NCBI GenBank assembly: GCA_017964005.1
Contig: JAGCSR010000026.1
Location: 1-64,000, forward strand
Origin: Clostridiales bacterium
GTDB lineage: Bacteria > Bacillota > Clostridia > Saccharofermentanales > Saccharofermentanaceae
Length of the DNA: 64,000 nucleotides
Direction: 5' to 3'
The notes below the pieces were generated by a model. The model saw nothing but the letters and a program-made list of their open reading frames with translations. It made no database searches and had not been told where the DNA came from. Position numbers and translations under genes: made by a program. Within the stretch, counting starts at the first letter, position 1, and each line of letters starts with the position of its first letter. This document shows positions 60,818 through 64,000 of the stretch, piece by piece.

Positions 60818-61792
60818 ATGATCGGAAAGATAATTGGTTTAGGCTCATACTTGCCGGACAAGGTCGTTACAAATGACGATCTGTCCCGCATTGTTGATAC
60901 AAGTGACGAGTGGATCTGCGAGAGAACGGGGATACGCGAGCGGCACATATCCGACCACAAGGTCGAGACAACCTCCTACATGGCAGGGGTAGCGGCGCAG
61001 CGCGCCGTTGCCGATGCCGGGATCGAAGCAGATACCATAGATCTTATCGTTGCGGCTTCCACAACACCTGATACCGTGTTCCCCACTATTGCATGCTCTG
61101 TTCAGAAAGCTGTAGGGGCTTCAGAGTCCTGCGGCTGTTTTGATGTCAATTCGGCATGCCCCGGGTGGATCGCGGCATTCCTTACGGCTCAGAGCTTCAT
61201 CGAGTCCGGAAGGGCGAGAAGGGCGCTTGTTGTAGGAGCAGAGACATTGTCCAATTATGTTGACTGGACCGACAGAGGTACATGCATCCTCTTCGGTGAC
61301 GGTGCCGGATGCGCCGTACTGGAAGCATCGGAAGGAGATCCCGTCAGGTCGATCATGAGATCTTCCTGTGTCCGCGGGGACTGCCTGTACTGCGCCAGCA
61401 TGAAGCAGCCTGACAGACTGGATGACGAGGAGTTTATCAAGAGCACATATTTCCAGATGGCCGGAAGAGATGTCTTCCGTTTTGCCGTTACCGAGGTTCC
61501 CAAGATCATCACGGATGTCTTGAATGAAGCCGGAGTAAGCTCGGACGATATAGACTGGTTCATCCTGCATCAGGCAAACGCAAGGATAATCGAAGCTACC
61601 GCCAAGAAGCTGAAGATGGATCTTAGTAAGTTCCCCATGAGCCTTCAGGGAACGGGCAACACATCGTCTGCTTCCATTCCGTCCCTTATGGATGTAATGA
61701 AGCGCGACGGCCGTCTCGTCAAAGGACAGAAGATAGTAACAGCAAGCTTCGGCGCAGGCCTTACATGGGATGCCGCATATTTTGAATACTGA
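60818..61792 (+). CDS. fabH: 3-oxoacyl-ACP synthase III
   Basis: A 324-residue condensing enzyme that starts fatty-acid synthesis from acetyl-CoA (or a branched primer) and malonyl-ACP. Start GLGSYLPDKVVTNDDL, catalytic Cys 114 in DVNSACPGW, His 251 in LHQANAR and Asn 281 in GTGNTSSASIP. GGGAGA precedes ATG 60818. First gene of fabH-fabK-fabD-fabG; acpP, often between fabH and fabK, is not here. Confidence 0.96.
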   Translation: MIGKIIGLGSYLPDKVVTNDDLSRIVDTSDEWICERTGIRERHISDHKVETTSYMAGVAAQRAVADAGIEADTIDLIVAASTTPDTVFPTIACSVQKAVGASESCGCFDVNSACPGWIAAFLTAQSFIESGRARRALVVGAETLSNYVDWTDRGTCILFGDGAGCAVLEASEGDPVRSIMRSSCVRGDCLYCASMKQPDRLDDEEFIKSTYFQMAGRDVFRFAVTEVPKIITDVLNEAGVSSDDIDWFILHQANARIIEATAKKLKMDLSKFPMSLQGTGNTSSASIPSLMDVMKRDGRLVKGQKIVTASFGAGLTWDAAYFEY

Positions 61793-61820
61793 TAACTTTA
61801 CTTCGAAAGGAGTCGCGAAA

Positions 61821-62756
61821 ATGAATACAATAGCTGATATCTTAGGTTTGAAATATCCCCTCTTCCAGGGCGGTATGGCTTGGGTGGCAGATTGGCACAT
61901 CGCTGCAGCCGTATCCGAGGCAGGGGGCCTGGGCATCATCGGTGTGGGAGGAGCTGACGAGAATTGGCTCAGATCCCAGATCGCAGAGATCAGGAAAGTG
62001 ACCGATAAGCCTTTCGGTGTAAACCTTATGCTGATGAACCCCAGAGCTGACGAGATCGCCAAGGTCATTGCGGAAGAGAAGGTAAAGGTCGTAACGACCG
62101 GCGCAGGTTCCGCAGGCAGATATATCCCCATGTGGAAAGAAGCAGGCTGCTATATCGTTCCCGTTGTACCTTCCGTAGCTCTCGCCAAGAAGATGGAGCG
62201 TGACGGAGCCGACGCGGTTATCGCTGAGGGCACCGAATCGGGAGGACACGTAGGTGAGCTTACGACTATGGCTTTAGTTCCCCAGGTCGTTGATGCAGTA
62301 AGAATCCCCGTTCTTGCTGCAGGCGGTATCGCAGACGGCAGAGGAGTTGCGGCTTCTTTCATGCTTGGTGCAGTCGGCGTTCAGTGCGGAACGGTGTTCC
62401 TCGCGTCCGAAGAAGTCAATATTCATCAGAACTATAAGGATATGGTCATCAAAGCCAAGGACACTTCAACGAAGGTAACGGGAAGATCTTCCGGAGCACC
62501 CGTAAGACAGATCAGGAACCAGCTCACTGCAAAGTACTTGGAACTCGAAGAGAATCACGCAAGCTTTGAAGAGATGGAAGCTCTGGGTGCAGGATCACTT
62601 CGTAAAGCCGTAGTTGACGGTGATACCAAGGAAGGCACATTCATGGCAGGACAGATCTCCGGCATGATCAAGGAGATAAAGCCGGTTAAGACCATTATCG
62701 AAGAGATGTTCTCCGAAGCGAATAAACTGATGAGCGGGGCAGAACCTGTCTGCTGA
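61821..62756 (+). CDS. fabK: Enoyl-ACP reductase II (flavin type)
   Basis: A 311-residue FMN enzyme that reduces enoyl-ACP, the last step of each elongation cycle. It is of the 2-nitropropane-dioxygenase fold: YPLFQGGMAWVADWHIAAAVSEAGGLGIIG, GAGSAGRYIPMWKEAG, VIAEGTESGGHVGE, IPVLAAGGIADGRGVAASFMLGAVGVQCGT. AAAGGAG precedes ATG 61821; the frame extends upstream into fabH but without a ribosome site. FabK instead of FabI makes the strain naturally indifferent to triclosan-type inhibitors, a known property of the family. It follows fabH by 28 bases. Confidence 0.95.
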   Translation: MNTIADILGLKYPLFQGGMAWVADWHIAAAVSEAGGLGIIGVGGADENWLRSQIAEIRKVTDKPFGVNLMLMNPRADEIAKVIAEEKVKVVTTGAGSAGRYIPMWKEAGCYIVPVVPSVALAKKMERDGADAVIAEGTESGGHVGELTTMALVPQVVDAVRIPVLAAGGIADGRGVAASFMLGAVGVQCGTVFLASEEVNIHQNYKDMVIKAKDTSTKVTGRSSGAPVRQIRNQLTAKYLELEENHASFEEMEALGAGSLRKAVVDGDTKEGTFMAGQISGMIKEIKPVKTIIEEMFSEANKLMSGAEPVC

Positions 62757-62770
62757 TAAAGGAACAGATG

Positions 62771-63700
62771 ATGAAGATAGCATTTACATACCCCGGGCAG
62801 GGCGTACAGAAAGTCGGGATGACGAAGGACTTCTTCGATAAGGAGTCTTTTGCCCGTGATATGGTCAGATCCGCATCCGAAAGCTCAGGTCTTGATATGG
62901 CAAAGCTCCTCTACGAGGAGAATGAGGATATCAACATTACCGAGTTTACCCAGCCTGCGCTGGTTACTGCCTGCCTGATCATTACAAAGGCAATTAAGGA
63001 TCTTGGGATCGAACCTTATGTTACGGCAGGCCTGTCACTCGGAGAGTACTGCGCGATCGCTTCAGCGGGCGCTATGACATTCGAAGATGCGGTAAGGCTT
63101 ACCAGGATCCGCGGCAAGCTCATGAGCAGCACGGTTCCTGCAGGTCAGGGCGCAATGGCTGCCGTAATAGGACTTGAGCCTGATGTTATCGAGAAGATCA
63201 TCGCAGCAGAAGATCAGGTTACTATGGCTAACTTTAACTGTCCCGGCCAGACCGTTATAACCGGGGCAACAGAAGGTGTTACGGCAGTACTCGACAAACT
63301 CCGCGAAGCCGGTGCCAGGAAAGTTGTTCCCCTCAATGTATCAGGACCCTTTCATTCCCCGATGCTAAAGCCTGCGGGAGAAAAGCTCAGGGCGGAATTG
63401 GATAAGACGGAGATCACAGACCTTAAGGTTCCTTATATAGCGAATGCTACAGCGGAAGTTGTGGATTCTTCGGACAGGATAAGAGAGCTTCTTGAGATCC
63501 AGGTATCGTCACCGGTCAAGTGGGAACAGACACTTCTTAAGATGGCAGATCTCGGAGTGGACGTTATCCTGGAGATCGGTCCCGGGAAGACCATAGCGGG
63601 ATTTGTTAAGAAGACGATACCCGAAGTTCCCGTGATCAATGTCTCGACAACAGAAGATATAGAACAGTTAACCGCAAAATTAAATGCAATCAAAGGATAA
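62771..63700 (+). CDS. fabD: Malonyl-CoA:ACP transacylase
   Basis: A 309-residue acyltransferase that loads malonate on ACP. TYPGQGVQKVGM starts the domain, the Ser nucleophile is in AGLSLGEYCA (Ser 89), the His in SGPFHSPML, and the substrate Arg in RIRGKLM. GLSLGE has Leu where E. coli has His. ATG 62768 and ATG 62771 are both possible; 62771 has the better spacing from AAAGGA. It lies 11-14 bases after fabK. Confidence 0.95.
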   Translation: MKIAFTYPGQGVQKVGMTKDFFDKESFARDMVRSASESSGLDMAKLLYEENEDINITEFTQPALVTACLIITKAIKDLGIEPYVTAGLSLGEYCAIASAGAMTFEDAVRLTRIRGKLMSSTVPAGQGAMAAVIGLEPDVIEKIIAAEDQVTMANFNCPGQTVITGATEGVTAVLDKLREAGARKVVPLNVSGPFHSPMLKPAGEKLRAELDKTEITDLKVPYIANATAEVVDSSDRIRELLEIQVSSPVKWEQTLLKMADLGVDVILEIGPGKTIAGFVKKTIPEVPVINVSTTEDIEQLTAKLNAIKG

Positions 63701-63714
63701 AGGAGATCAGTAAA

Positions 63715-64000
63715 ATGGCTAAGAATGCAATCGTAACAGGAAGCGCAAGAGGTATCGGAAAGGCTATTGCAACCCGTCTTGCAAAGGACGGATTCAATGT
63801 CGTCATCGTTGATGCCTGCCCTATCGAGAACTCCCAGGAGACAGCTGACGAGATCGCAAAGCTCGGTGTTGCCACCAAAGCGGTAAGATGCGATGTAACG
63901 GATTCGGCTCAGGTCAACGAGCTCTTGGAGTCCGTCAAGGAAGAGATGGGTTCCGTCGATGTTCTCGTCAACAACGCCGGCATCACCCGTGACGGTCTTC
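63715..64000 (+). CDS. fabG: 3-oxoacyl-ACP reductase, 3' end missing
   Basis: The first 95 residues of an SDR enzyme that reduces 3-oxoacyl-ACP. NAIVTGSARGIGKAIA is the NADP loop, CDVTDSAQVNELL holds the conserved Asp, and VLVNNAGITRDGL is the NAG motif with the usual ITRD of FabG. AAGGAG precedes ATG 63715, 15 bases after fabD. The catalytic Ser-Tyr-Lys lies beyond the window. Confidence 0.93.
   Translation, partial: MAKNAIVTGSARGIGKAIATRLAKDGFNVVIVDACPIENSQETADEIAKLGVATKAVRCDVTDSAQVNELLESVKEEMGSVDVLVNNAGITRDGL

Overview
The window looks like a chromosome segment of an anaerobic, fibre-degrading member of the Clostridia (Bacillota); the family cannot be fixed from the sequence. The signs are strong AGGAGG-type ribosome sites, many lipoproteins, a GH9 cellulase with two CBM3-type modules, a GH5 cellulase with C-terminal SLH repeats, a GH3 beta-glucosidase, the flavin enoyl reductase FabK in place of FabI, and c-di-GMP enzymes (HD-GYP, GGDEF-EAL).

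Layout. 1-9.5 kb: the tail of a secreted CAP-domain protein, then four paralogous polytopic GT-C type glycosyltransferases with trxB and tyrS set between the third and fourth. 9.5-17.5 kb: an SseB-type protein with an added barrel-like domain, an SGNH esterase, a MATE exporter, the GH9 lipoprotein, an anchored secreted protein of unknown role and a VanZ protein. 17.6-29.6 kb: cysK, an HD-GYP receptor, mnmA, a large membrane protein with a Thr-rich linker and eight Pro-Val-Trp-Glu repeats, an SDR, a sialate-esterase-like protein, a CBS protein, tRNA-Thr, azlCD and a lipoprotein.

29.7-43.3 kb: accessory DNA beginning at tRNA-Ser(GGA). It holds an 11-bp tandem repeat, a run of tight hairpins, a GNAT-methyltransferase fusion, a truncated XRE regulator, what looks like a frameshifted PerR, a metallophosphoesterase, an SLH protein with a dead transglutaminase-like domain, GH3, an MBL-fold hydrolase, a sigma/anti-sigma-like pair, an IS remnant, a DUF4143 ATPase and AT-richer orphan genes. 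By eye 40.0-43.3 kb is the most AT-rich part.

43.3-50.4 kb: a BlaI/M56 regulatory pair with two tandem operators over its promoter, two lipoproteins, a membrane-anchored glycerophosphodiesterase, a class-C-type serine hydrolase and a small membrane protein whose promoter carries a FabT-like operator. 50.4-60.7 kb: GH5-SLH cellulase, a cytidylate-kinase-like protein, a DUF4236-type protein, a 1276-residue protein joining a LacI-type sensor, GGDEF, EAL and a beta-helix-like tail, directly followed by a small protein with a double-glycine leader, then exonuclease III, asparaginase and a C39-like protein. 60.7-64 kb: start of the fatty-acid operon fabH-fabK-fabD-fabG behind a second FabT-like operator.

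Genes likely to act together: the cellulases and GH3 (cellulose to glucose), the fab genes, the BlaI pair with its lipoproteins, and possibly the c-di-GMP protein with its peptide. All functions are inferred from motifs read by eye; no database search was run.
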